NCBI GenBank assembly: GCA_030696435.1
Contig: JAUYSF010000447.1
Span: 1-11,718, forward strand
Source: Desulfoprunum sp.
GTDB lineage: Bacteria > Desulfobacterota > Desulfobulbia > Desulfobulbales > Desulfocapsaceae
Direction: 5' to 3'
DNA: 11,718 nt
Below, in pieces: positions 5,009 through 11,718 of the stretch (the first letter of the stretch is position 1; every line of letters starts with the position of its first letter). A program made the position numbers and the translations under genes. The notes below the pieces were generated by a model. That model did no database searches. It was given only the letters and a program-made list of their open reading frames with translations, and was not told the origin of the DNA.

Positions 5009-6429
5009 CCGTGCAGGGGCCGATCCAGGGCCTTGAGCGAAGTCTCCAGCATGATCTCGGCCAGGGTGGGATGGGCATGGATGGTCTCGGCCAGATCATG
5101 GACCGTGGCCCCTTTCTGCATCGCCAGGGTGGCCTCGGCGATTAGATCGGTGGCATGGGGGCCGGCGATATGCACACCCAGAATCCTGCCGGTGCCGCTT
5201 TCTGAGATTATTTTGGCCTGTCCGGCGATCTCGCCTATGATCTGGGCCTTGCCGAGGGTGCGAAAGAGCACGGTGTCGGCCCTGATCTCGGGAAAGCGGG
5301 CCCGTGCCTCGCTCTCGGAGAGACCGACGGTGCCGATTTCCGGCATGGTGAAGATGGCGCTCGGCACGATATCGTAGTGCATTTCCTGCTGATCACCCAG
5401 GCAGTTGGCGGCGGCAATCTCACCTTCCGTTGAGGCGACATGGGCCAACATGATCTTGGTTGGCCCGAGGAGATCACCGATGGCGTAGACATCCTCGTTT
5501 GTGGTCCGCAGGTGGCTGTCGGCCATGACCCAACCCCTGGCGTCACATTCTACCCCGATTATTTCCAGGCCGATGTCCGCGCTATTTGGCGTCCGACCAA
5601 TACATACCAGCAGTTTTTCGCAGGATTCCTGCTGCGCCGCAGCAGTGTCCCGTCCTCCCGGTTTGACTTTGCCAACGGTCAGTTCCACTCTGTTTGTTTC
5701 GGCACGAGCTGATGTGACAGTGCTGCCGGTGAGGACTCGGATTTTCTTCTTTTTCATCTCCCGTAACAGCAATTTGCTGCATTCTTCGTCCACCGAGGGT
5801 AGGGGCAGTAGGCGGTCCATGGCCTCGATCAAGGTGACTCGGCTGCCCAGGCCTTGGAAGATACAGGCCAGCTCACAGCCGATCACCCCACCTCCGACGA
5901 TGGTGAGGGATTCCGGTATACTGTCGAGTGAGAAGATATCATTACTGGAGAGGATCTGTCTGCCGTCAAATGGAAATGCCGGGATGGCGGCTGGGCGGCT
6001 GCCGGTGGCGAGGATCAGCTTGTCCCAGGCCACTTCGGTCTCTGTCCCGCCATTTTCCCTGACGCTCAGGAGGTGATTGGCCGTGACGATTCCCGTGCCG
6101 AAGAGGCAGCGGACAGCGTGTTTTTTCAGAAGGCCCTGGATGCCGCCGACTTGAATACCGATGATTCGCTCTTTTCTTGCGAGCAGGGCCGGCATATCGC
6201 AGTGTGGCTTTGTATTGGCGACGATGGCGAATTCTCCGGCGTTGCGTAGGGTCTCAAGGGTATCGGCGGTCTGTTTGAACACCTTCGAGGGGATGCAGCC
6301 CCAGTTCAGACAGGTGCCGCCTAGCTGTTCTTTCTCGATCAGGGTGACATCGGCACCCCTTTGCGCAGCGCGAATGGCGGCGACATAGCCGCCAGGTCCT
6401 GCTCCGAGGATAGCAATTTTGATGTTCAT
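5005..6429 (-). CDS. lpdA: Dihydrolipoyl dehydrogenase (L-protein)
   Basis: This 474-residue flavoprotein reoxidises dihydrolipoyl groups with NAD+. The N-terminal FAD-binding motif is GAGPGGYVAA (9-18). The redox-active disulfide Cys40/Cys45 lies in GGTCLNWGCIPSK. The NAD-binding motif is GGGVIG (180-185), the second FAD motif is YAIGD (Asp320), and the C-terminal active site has His453 and Glu458 in HAHPTLAEIMLE. All catalytic residues are intact and the length is typical. ATG 6429 is preceded by AGGAG with a 9-base spacer. The gene diverges from the Lrp-like regulator and the gcv operon, so its main partner is probably the lipoylated H-protein of glycine cleavage; service to a 2-oxoacid dehydrogenase elsewhere is also possible. 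The stop codon TAG falls inside the terminal repeat of the MITE-like element, so the original last residues may have been altered without loss of the active site. Confidence 0.96.
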   Translation of the reverse strand: MNIKIAILGAGPGGYVAAIRAAQRGADVTLIEKEQLGGTCLNWGCIPSKVFKQTADTLETLRNAGEFAIVANTKPHCDMPALLARKERIIGIQVGGIQGLLKKHAVRCLFGTGIVTANHLLSVRENGGTETEVAWDKLILATGSRPAAIPAFPFDGRQILSSNDIFSLDSIPESLTIVGGGVIGCELACIFQGLGSRVTLIEAMDRLLPLPSVDEECSKLLLREMKKKKIRVLTGSTVTSARAETNRVELTVGKVKPGGRDTAAAQQESCEKLLVCIGRTPNSADIGLEIIGVECDARGWVMADSHLRTTNEDVYAIGDLLGPTKIMLAHVASTEGEIAAANCLGDQQEMHYDIVPSAIFTMPEIGTVGLSESEARARFPEIRADTVLFRTLGKAQIIGEIAGQAKIISESGTGRILGVHIAGPHATDLIAEATLAMQKGATVHDLAETIHAHPTLAEIMLETSLKALDRPLHG

Positions 6430-6457
6430 TGGCAGGGGCTCCTGGGTGGGGTTGAGA

Positions 6458-6471
6458 TGTTGAATTCAACA
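6458..6471. promoter_or_regulatory. Perfect 14-bp palindrome upstream of lpdA, candidate operator
   Basis: TGTTGAATTCAACA is a perfect palindrome ending 29 bases before the lpdA start, in the divergent lpdA/regulator region. Its position fits control of lpdA. Whether the adjacent Lrp-like protein or another regulator binds it is unknown. Confidence 0.45.
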
Positions 6472-6509
6472 CAAAAAGAGGAAAATATTGACGATATGGT
6501 CTAAATTAT

Positions 6510-6525
6510 TTGTCATCATTGACAA
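6510..6525. promoter_or_regulatory. Inverted repeat overlapping the regulator promoter, candidate operator
   Basis: TTGTCA and TGACAA are separated by TCAT, giving a 16-bp inverted repeat. It overlaps the -35 hexamer of the candidate promoter of the Lrp-like gene, as expected for autorepression. Confidence 0.42.
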
Positions 6526-6547
6526 CACCATCAGTATAGCGTATCGT
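6519..6547 (+). promoter_or_regulatory. Candidate sigma-70 promoter of the regulator and gcv genes
   Basis: A perfect TTGACA (6519-6524) is followed after 17 bases by TATCGT (6542-6547, 4 of 6 matches). Transcription would begin near 6554, about 33 bases before the ATG at 6587. A second, weaker pair TTGACG (6488-6493) and TGTCAT (6511-6516), also with 17-base spacing, lies just upstream. Confidence 0.5.
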
Positions 6548-6586
6548 TTTTCTATAAATCAACATTATTCAGCACGGGAAGATGCT

Positions 6587-7030
6587 ATGAAGATCGATGA
6601 TATCAATATATCCATTATAAATCACCTCAAGGACGGCAGAGTTCCCTTCAAGAAGATCGCCGATGACCTCTCCCTGTCGGAGGGAACGGTCAGATCACGG
6701 GTGAAAAAACTGATGGACGAAGGGATTCTCGAAATAACCGGTTTTGTCGACCCTGAGGCTATCCCGGAACAGAATGTCGTCCTGGTCGGGGTCCGCGTCA
6801 AAGATATGAACCTGGTCAAGAAGGGCGAAGAGTTCAGCAAACTCCGGGGGGTCATTTCGGTCTGTGTGGTGACAGGGCGCTACGACCTCATCTTGATGGT
6901 CATGCTGGGCCGTGATTTTACCATCCTGGAGTTCTATACCGAGGAGGTTGCGACCATTGAAAACGTCTCGTCGGTGGAGACTTTTGTGGTCTATAAGAGT
7001 TTCAATCTCAAGGTGCCGCTGACCCTCTGA
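6587..7030 (+). CDS. Lrp/AsnC-family transcriptional regulator
   Basis: This 147-residue protein has an N-terminal winged helix-turn-helix (about residues 4-50), including VPFKKIADDLSLSEGTVRSRVKKLMDEGIL. A C-terminal ligand-binding RAM domain (about 62-140) contains the VTGRYDLIL turn that shapes the effector pocket. The ATG at 6587 is preferred because GGGAAG lies 5 bases upstream and the protein then begins with the family-typical DDINISIINHLKDGR. An in-frame ATG at 6488 would add 33 residues rich in hydrophobic and AT-coded amino acids that look like translated promoter DNA. The gene is 54 bp upstream of gcvT and divergent from lpdA. A role in sensing glycine or another amino acid and controlling both sides is likely, by analogy with Lrp control of gcv in E. 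coli. Confidence 0.9.
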   Translation: MKIDDINISIINHLKDGRVPFKKIADDLSLSEGTVRSRVKKLMDEGILEITGFVDPEAIPEQNVVLVGVRVKDMNLVKKGEEFSKLRGVISVCVVTGRYDLILMVMLGRDFTILEFYTEEVATIENVSSVETFVVYKSFNLKVPLTL

Positions 7031-7084
7031 GGGGATTGATCGGGATAACTCCAAGGGAACAGGGCAAAAGGAGAGGTGAGGAAA

Positions 7085-8362
7085 ATGGACGAACCGCGAA
7101 CGACGGCATTGCATGCCTGGCATCTGGAACAGAGGGCCAATATGGCCCGATTCGGTCTCTACGATATGCCGCTCTGGTATCCGGCCGGCGCTAAGGCCGA
7201 ACATCTGGCGGTCATCGAGGCGGCGGGGATCTTCGACACCAGCCATATGGCGGTTATCGGTGTGCAGGGTGTGGGGGCGAGGGACCTGCTCCAGTTCTGT
7301 TTCACCAAGGATCTGCAGAGATGTCTGGGCAAGGATAAGGGGCCTCTTGTGGCCGGCCGCTGTGTCTATGGAATCTTTCTCCAGCCTGACGGCACGGTCA
7401 TCGACGACGCCATTGTCTACCAGTTGGGCAAAAACGACTATATGGTCGTGGTCAATGCCGGCATGGGCGGGATCGTGGCCGCCCATCTCGACAGCCGAAA
7501 GAAAGATGCCTCGGTGACAATTGTCGATTACACCGACAGGCTTGGCAAGATGGATATCCAGGGGCCGTTGGCCGCCAAGATCCTGAAAAAGATCCTTGCA
7601 GTGCCTGAGGAGGTCTTTGCCGGGATGGGCTATTTTTCCTGCAAGGGTGGGTTTGCCGAGCTGCAGTCTCCGGTGGCCGTCAGTCTGCTCAATGGCACTC
7701 CACTTTTGATTTCCAGGACCGGTTATACCGGCGAATTCGGGTTTGAGCTGTTTATCGCCGGCGAACATTTTGTCTCGCTCTGGCAGACCGTGTTGGCAGC
7801 AGGGGAAGGTTTCGGCCTTTTGCCCTGCGGTCTGGCTGCCCGTGATTCGCTCAGGGCCGGGGCGGTTCTGCCTCTTTCGCATCAGGATATCGGCCCGTGG
7901 AAATTCGCTCATAATCCCTGGCCATTCGCCCTGCCCTGGCAGGAGGGCGCAAGGACCTTCAGCAAGGATTTTCTCGGGGCGGCAGCCCTTCTCAATGACA
8001 CGAGTTCTGAGTATACCCTGCCCTTTGCCGGCTATGATCTGCGAAAAATCACGGTGGGAAAAGACACCTTTGTAACTGATCTTCGAGGTGATACAATAGG
8101 CCAGGTACTGACCTGTGCAACCGACATGGCCATTGGCCGAGTGGGCGAAAAGATAGTCAGTGTGGCGACTCCGGTAGCTGAGGGCAGGTCGGAGGATTTT
8201 AAACCACGAGGGCTCTGTTGTGGCTTTGTCAAGGTACGTAAATCTCTGGCCGTTGGTGAGCAGGTCATCCTGACTGATGGTAAGAGGAAGATCAAGGTTG
8301 AGATTCGGGAAGATATCCGGCCCCACAGGTCCGCGAGGCGCCCTATAACTGCAATGCTGTAA
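7085..8362 (+). CDS. gcvT: Aminomethyltransferase (glycine cleavage T-protein), divergent
   Basis: T-protein takes the aminomethyl group from lipoylated H-protein, releases ammonia and makes 5,10-methylene-tetrahydrofolate. The frame encodes 425 residues against about 365 in E. coli. Family landmarks: FDTSHM (50-55), YGIFLQPDGTVIDDAIVY with Asp107/Asp108, of which one should be the catalytic Asp, DIQGPLA (157-163), SRTGYTGEFGFE (210-221) and PCGLAARDSLR (247-257). The next segment, EAGMxLYG-x-D-x-SPL in ordinary T-proteins, is replaced by AGAVLPLSHQDIGPWKFAHNPWPFALPW, and the NASNxxKD helix start reads NAGMGG. A C-terminal barrel domain follows from about 320. The ATG at 7085 is chosen over GTG 7076, because AGGAG at 7069-7073 is 11 bases from the ATG but only 2 from the GTG. 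Synteny with gcvH and gcvP supports the assignment despite the divergence. Confidence 0.87.
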   Translation: MDEPRTTALHAWHLEQRANMARFGLYDMPLWYPAGAKAEHLAVIEAAGIFDTSHMAVIGVQGVGARDLLQFCFTKDLQRCLGKDKGPLVAGRCVYGIFLQPDGTVIDDAIVYQLGKNDYMVVVNAGMGGIVAAHLDSRKKDASVTIVDYTDRLGKMDIQGPLAAKILKKILAVPEEVFAGMGYFSCKGGFAELQSPVAVSLLNGTPLLISRTGYTGEFGFELFIAGEHFVSLWQTVLAAGEGFGLLPCGLAARDSLRAGAVLPLSHQDIGPWKFAHNPWPFALPWQEGARTFSKDFLGAAALLNDTSSEYTLPFAGYDLRKITVGKDTFVTDLRGDTIGQVLTCATDMAIGRVGEKIVSVATPVAEGRSEDFKPRGLCCGFVKVRKSLAVGEQVILTDGKRKIKVEIREDIRPHRSARRPITAML

Positions 8363-8383
8363 AGCCAAGGAGAGGACAAAACG

Positions 8384-8779
8384 ATGAAAGAGCTGAGTGA
8401 ACTCGAATTTCCGGAAACCATACGCTACACAGAGGATCATGAATGGGCGGCCGTCGATGGCGATACGGTGCGGATCGGGGTGAGCGACTATGCCCAAGAC
8501 CAGCTCGGAGACATTGTCTATGTCGAGATGCCCGAGGTTGGGGATATGTTTGAGAAGGGCGACGAGTTCGGCACCCTGGAGTCGGTCAAGGCCGTCTCGG
8601 AACTCTACCTGCCGATGGGCGGAGAGGTCGTGGCTGTCAATGAGCTCCTGCTCGAAACCCCGGAGCTGATCAATCAGGAGCCGTACGGCAGCTGGATTGT
8701 TGAGATCAGGCCGACTGATCCTGCCGAGTATGACGAACTCATGAACGCCGAAGACTATATCGAGATGCTGAGGGGATAA
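8384..8779 (+). CDS. gcvH: Glycine cleavage H-protein (lipoyl carrier)
   Basis: This 131-residue protein has the H-protein fold. It carries the aminomethyl intermediate and electrons on a lipoyl arm between P, T and L proteins. Lys69 in ESVKAVSELY is the lipoylation site. DHEWAAVDGDTVRIGVSDYAQDQLGDIVYVE near the N-terminus and PYGSWIVEI (about 100-108) are family signatures. Length and all key positions are normal. An AAGGAGAGG box precedes the ATG, 21 bases after the gcvT stop. The protein must be lipoylated, which fits with lipB at the end of the same gene string. Confidence 0.96.
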   Translation: MKELSELEFPETIRYTEDHEWAAVDGDTVRIGVSDYAQDQLGDIVYVEMPEVGDMFEKGDEFGTLESVKAVSELYLPMGGEVVAVNELLLETPELINQEPYGSWIVEIRPTDPAEYDELMNAEDYIEMLRG

Positions 8780-8783
8780 ACCT

Positions 8784-10118
8784 ATGCGCTATCTGCCCCA
8801 TACCAGAGAAGAAATTACAGAGATGCTGGCGGTTGTCGGCAAAGACAGTCTGGAGGGACTGTTCGATGCCATTCCGCTGGAATGCCGATTTGCGGGCGAG
8901 ATCCCGATCCCTCCAGCCCTGACGGAGTGGCAGCTGGGCGACCAGATGCGGGAGATCGCCGCCTCGATGGCGGTTGGCCCGGATCATACGGTACTGGTCG
9001 GGGCAGGCAGATATCATCACCACATTCCCGAGACCATCCACGCCCTCATCAACCGGTCGGAATTCCTGACAGCCTATACCCCCTACCAACCGGAGATGGC
9101 TCAGGGCACCCTGCAGGGGATCTTCGAATATCAGACCCTGACTGCCAGGCTCCTCGGCATGGATGTGGCCAATGCCTCGCTCTACGACGGCGGTTCGGCC
9201 CTGGCTGAGGCCCTGCTCATGGGTCTGCGGGTAGTGAAAAAGAGCCGCCGGGTGGCGGTATCTGCTGCAGTGCATCCCCACTATCGGGCGGTGGCCAGGA
9301 CCTACCTGCAGTCGACCGGCTTTGAGCTGGTTGAACTGCCCTACGGCCCGGATGGCAGGACCGATGTCTCCTCACTGCAGAATATGACCGAGCTTGCGGC
9401 CGTGGCGGTTCAGTCACCCAACTTCTTTGGCGTGGTTGAGGATCTGGAGGCGGCCGGCACTGCCATCCATGCCGCCGGTGCCCTGTTCGTCAGCTGTTTC
9501 ACCGAACCCCTGGCCTTTGGCCTTTTGAAGAATCCTGGTCAGTGCGGGGCCGATATCGTCTGCGGCGAGGGCCAGAGTCTTGGCATGGCGCCCTCTTTTG
9601 GTGGGGCGGCCCTGGGCATGTTTGCCTGCCGCGAGGAGTTTGTCCGCAATATGCCGGGACGCCTGGTCGGCGAGACCGTTGATCTGGAGGGCAGGCGGGG
9701 ATTTGTCTTGACCCTTTCCACCCGCGAACAGCACATCCGCCGGGAAAAGGCGACCTCGAATATCTGCTCCAATCAGGGGATCTGCGCCATGATTGCCGGG
9801 ATGTATATGGCCTCGCTCGGCGGCAGCGGCATCAGGGAATTGGCCCGCCTCAACTATGACAAGGCCCAGTACCTCAGGGCTGAGCTCGAAAAGGCGGGAG
9901 CTACCCTGGTCTTTCAAGGCCCGACCTTCAACGAATTCGTGGTCCGTTTTGATCGTGATTTCGCCCCGATCCGGCAGAGGCTTAAAGAGCAAAAGATCGT
10001 GGCCGGCATTGATCTTGGTCGTTATTATTCAGAATTATCGGGATGTTATCTGTTCTGTGTTACCGAGACGATTTCCCGGCAAACATTGGATAGAGTGGTG
10101 AGAGAGGTGAGTCTATGA
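8784..10118 (+). CDS. gcvPA: Glycine dehydrogenase (decarboxylating) subunit 1, P-protein alpha
   Basis: This 444-residue protein corresponds to the N-terminal half of the single-chain P-protein. It forms a heterotetramer with subunit 2 and contributes to the PLP active site and glycine decarboxylation. Signatures: YLPHTREEITEML at the start, the FLTAYTPYQPEMAQG segment around 95-107, QSPNFFGVVEDL, and RREKATSNIC starting at Arg319. The ATG is 4 bases after the gcvH stop, and the purine-rich AGGGGATAA at the end of gcvH serves as ribosome binding site. The stop overlaps the start of gcvPB by four bases (ATGA), which should couple the two subunits in equal amounts. Length and motifs are normal for the split form. 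Confidence 0.95.
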   Translation: MRYLPHTREEITEMLAVVGKDSLEGLFDAIPLECRFAGEIPIPPALTEWQLGDQMREIAASMAVGPDHTVLVGAGRYHHHIPETIHALINRSEFLTAYTPYQPEMAQGTLQGIFEYQTLTARLLGMDVANASLYDGGSALAEALLMGLRVVKKSRRVAVSAAVHPHYRAVARTYLQSTGFELVELPYGPDGRTDVSSLQNMTELAAVAVQSPNFFGVVEDLEAAGTAIHAAGALFVSCFTEPLAFGLLKNPGQCGADIVCGEGQSLGMAPSFGGAALGMFACREEFVRNMPGRLVGETVDLEGRRGFVLTLSTREQHIRREKATSNICSNQGICAMIAGMYMASLGGSGIRELARLNYDKAQYLRAELEKAGATLVFQGPTFNEFVVRFDRDFAPIRQRLKEQKIVAGIDLGRYYSELSGCYLFCVTETISRQTLDRVVREVSL

Positions 10119-11572
10119 AGAGCGGACCAGGAACCAGCGGCTTGATACTGAATGAACCTCTGCTCTGGGAAAAGGGCAAAAAGGGGCGGCGGGGCATGAG
10201 CATCCCGACAAGCGATGTGCCCGAGGCTGTTCTCGATGCCGGGCTCACAGGAGCGGGACCGGATTTTCCAGATCTGAGCGAGATCGACATCGTGCGCCAT
10301 TATACCCGTCTGTCACAATGGAATTTCGGGGTCGATACCGGTATGTATCCTCTTGGCTCCTGTACCATGAAATATAACCCGAAGATCAACGATAAGCTGG
10401 CGGCCACCCCGGAGATTGCCTCAGCCCACCCGATGCTCGATGATGGCTCCGTGCAGGGCACCCTGCAGATTATGTATGAGCTGCAGAAGTATCTGGCGGC
10501 CATCACCGGTATGGATGCCGTCTCTCTCCAGCCCTCGGCCGGGGCCCAGGGCGAGCTGGCCGGCATGCTGGTCTTTGCGGCCTATCATCGCAGCCGTGGT
10601 TCGGTGCGCACCAAGATCCTCATCCCGGACACCGCCCATGGCACCAATCCGGCCAGCGCCGCCCTCTGCGGTTTCAGGCCGGTGGCGCTCAAAGCCAATG
10701 CCCAGGGTGTGCTCGATGTGCAAGCGGTGGCCGATCTGATGGATGATGAGACGGCCGGGATTATGCTGACCAACCCCAATACGCTGGGGATCTTCGAGAC
10801 CAATATCCGTCAGATTGCCGATATCGTTCATGCCAAAGGTGGCCTGGTCTACGGTGATGGGGCCAATATGAACGCCATCATGGGCATAGTCGATATCAAA
10901 AAATGTGGGGTGGATGTCATGCATCTCAACCTGCATAAGACCTTCTCCACGCCGCACGGCGGTGGTGGGCCGGGTGCCGGGCCGGTCTGCGTGGTGCGCG
11001 AGTTGGAGCGCTTTCTGCCGGTGCCGAGGGCGGTCAAGGATAGCGAGGGCTATCGCCTTGAGTTCGATCGTCCGGAGTCCATCGGTCGGGTGCATGGATT
11101 TCATGGCAACTTCAGCGTTCTGGTCCGGGCCTGGAGTTACATCCGCAGCATGGGACCGGACAATCTCAAAAAAGCCAGTCAACTGGCGGTCCTCAATGCC
11201 AACTATATCAAGGAACGGCTCAAAAAAGACCTGCATCTGCCCTATGACCGGCCCTGCATGCATGAGTGCGTCTTTTCCGATCTCTTTCAGCATGAGAATG
11301 GGGTGAAGACCCTCGACATGGCCAAACGCCTGATCGATCACGGCTACCATCCGCCGACCATCTATTTCCCGCTGGTGGTGCCCGGGGCGATCATGATCGA
11401 GCCGACCGAGACCGAGTGCAAGGAGGATATCGACCTGTTCATTGAGGTCGTGCAGCAGGTGGTCGCGGAGGCCAGAGAGAAACCTGAACTGCTGCTGCAG
11501 GCCCCGGTACGAACCAAGCTCAGACGTCTTGACGAGACCCAGGCTGCCCGCCACCCCTGCCTGCGCGGCTAG
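10115..11572 (+). CDS. gcvPB: Glycine dehydrogenase (decarboxylating) subunit 2, P-protein beta
   Basis: This 485-residue protein is the C-terminal half of P-protein and carries the PLP-binding lysine, Lys275, in HLNLHKTFSTPHGGGGPGAGP. Other signatures: YPLGSCTMKYNPK (78-90), QPSAGAQGELAG (139-150), PDTAHGTNPASA (171-182), GDGANMNAIMG (247-257), and the C-terminal MIEPTETECKEDIDLF. It decarboxylates glycine and loads the aminomethyl group on the H-protein. The ATG overlaps the gcvPA stop. It ends with TAG at 11570-11572, three bases before the lipB start. Nothing in it is truncated or altered. Confidence 0.96.
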   Translation: MKSGPGTSGLILNEPLLWEKGKKGRRGMSIPTSDVPEAVLDAGLTGAGPDFPDLSEIDIVRHYTRLSQWNFGVDTGMYPLGSCTMKYNPKINDKLAATPEIASAHPMLDDGSVQGTLQIMYELQKYLAAITGMDAVSLQPSAGAQGELAGMLVFAAYHRSRGSVRTKILIPDTAHGTNPASAALCGFRPVALKANAQGVLDVQAVADLMDDETAGIMLTNPNTLGIFETNIRQIADIVHAKGGLVYGDGANMNAIMGIVDIKKCGVDVMHLNLHKTFSTPHGGGGPGAGPVCVVRELERFLPVPRAVKDSEGYRLEFDRPESIGRVHGFHGNFSVLVRAWSYIRSMGPDNLKKASQLAVLNANYIKERLKKDLHLPYDRPCMHECVFSDLFQHENGVKTLDMAKRLIDHGYHPPTIYFPLVVPGAIMIEPTETECKEDIDLFIEVVQQVVAEAREKPELLLQAPVRTKLRRLDETQAARHPCLRG

Positions 11573-11575
11573 GCG

Positions 11576-11718
11576 ATGACCGCCCAGTTCTGCCGTCTCG
11601 GCTTGTGCGATTACCAGACCGCCTATGCGCTGCAGACTCGGCTGGTGGCCGAGCGCCGAGCAGGGGAACGGGGAGATCTCTTTCTGCTGACCGAGCATCC
11701 GGGTGTCTTTACCCTGGG
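11576..11718 (+). CDS. lipB: Octanoyl-[ACP]:protein N-octanoyltransferase LipB, 3' end outside window
   Basis: Forty-seven complete codons are visible before the window ends. They read CRLGLCDYQTAYALQTRLVAERRAG, then DLFLLTEHPGVFTLG, matching the N-terminus of LipB (L-x-Y-x-x-A-x-x-x-Q, then LLLxEHPPVxTxG). The enzyme moves octanoate from acyl carrier protein to the lipoyl domain lysine, the first step of lipoyl assembly on GcvH and related proteins. The ATG is 3 bases after the gcvPB stop and lacks a good ribosome binding site of its own, so translational coupling is likely. LipA would be the expected next gene. Confidence 0.9.
   Translation, partial: MTAQFCRLGLCDYQTAYALQTRLVAERRAGERGDLFLLTEHPGVFTL

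Noticed and set aside
6488..6586. 33-residue N-terminal extension of the Lrp-like regulator
   Set aside because: It covers the candidate promoter, lacks a ribosome binding site at 6488 and is not typical of the family; ATG 6587 gives a normal Lrp length.
6430..6586. Glycine riboswitch upstream of the gcv genes
   Set aside because: The leader before the regulator is only about 30 bases from the candidate start and no tandem aptamer-like structure is visible; the regulator-gcvT gap is 54 bp, too short.
6695..8497. 600-codon open frame on the minus strand
   Set aside because: It runs antisense through the regulator, gcvT and gcvH, all of which have clear homology and motifs. Its product has no recognisable domain, and long antisense frames are expected in GC-rich genes.
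10421..11698. 425-codon open frame on the minus strand
   Set aside because: Antisense to gcvPB and the start of lipB. The product is His- and Gln-rich shadow sequence without motifs.

Overview
The window looks like chromosomal DNA of a GC-rich Gram-negative bacterium, most likely a Desulfobacterota member of the Desulfobulbales type. This placement is an inference. It rests on an acyl-CoA synthetase with the EKELIKPGGENVYPAEVE hinge style I associate with that group, a PEP-CTERM surface protein, and a split-P glycine cleavage operon followed directly by lipB. No phage, CRISPR, tRNA or rRNA was seen.

Left part (1-1880, + strand): the 3' part of an AMP-forming acyl-CoA synthetase, a YajD-type HNH protein, and a 37-residue lysine-rich small protein with a strong ribosome binding site. 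Next comes about 400 bp of AT-rich DNA without a gene (1878-2279), holding a long hairpin, a 12-bp direct repeat and an imperfect inverted repeat. The AT-rich character continues through a minus-strand PEP-CTERM secreted protein gene (2280-2948), which has a candidate sigma-54 promoter upstream, and on to about 3210.

Middle part (3212-5008, - strand): a membrane-anchored lytic transglycosylase followed two bases later by a small cupin protein, so the two are probably one operon with a candidate sigma-70 promoter at 4818-4846. Between that promoter and the 3' end of the next gene lies a 147-bp nested inverted repeat (4862-5008). It looks like a MITE, is flanked by CTAG, and supplies the stop codon of the neighbouring lipoamide dehydrogenase gene.

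Right part (5005-11718): a glycine cleavage locus. The L-protein gene (lpdA, - strand) diverges from an Lrp/AsnC-type regulator gene. The regulator is followed on the + strand by gcvT, gcvH, gcvPA, gcvPB and the start of lipB. The genes are tightly packed (gaps of 54, 21 and 4 bp, then a 4-bp overlap, then 3 bp). P (two subunits), H, T and L together interconvert glycine with CO2, ammonia and methylene-tetrahydrofolate. LipB starts lipoylation of the H-protein. Two inverted repeats in the lpdA/regulator intergenic region are candidate operators.

Most of the window is recognisable metabolism. The less ordinary items are the MITE-like element at the end of lpdA, the AT-rich PEP-CTERM block with its sigma-54-like promoter, the divergent GcvT, and the lysine-rich small protein. 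I do not see a clearly new multi-gene system.
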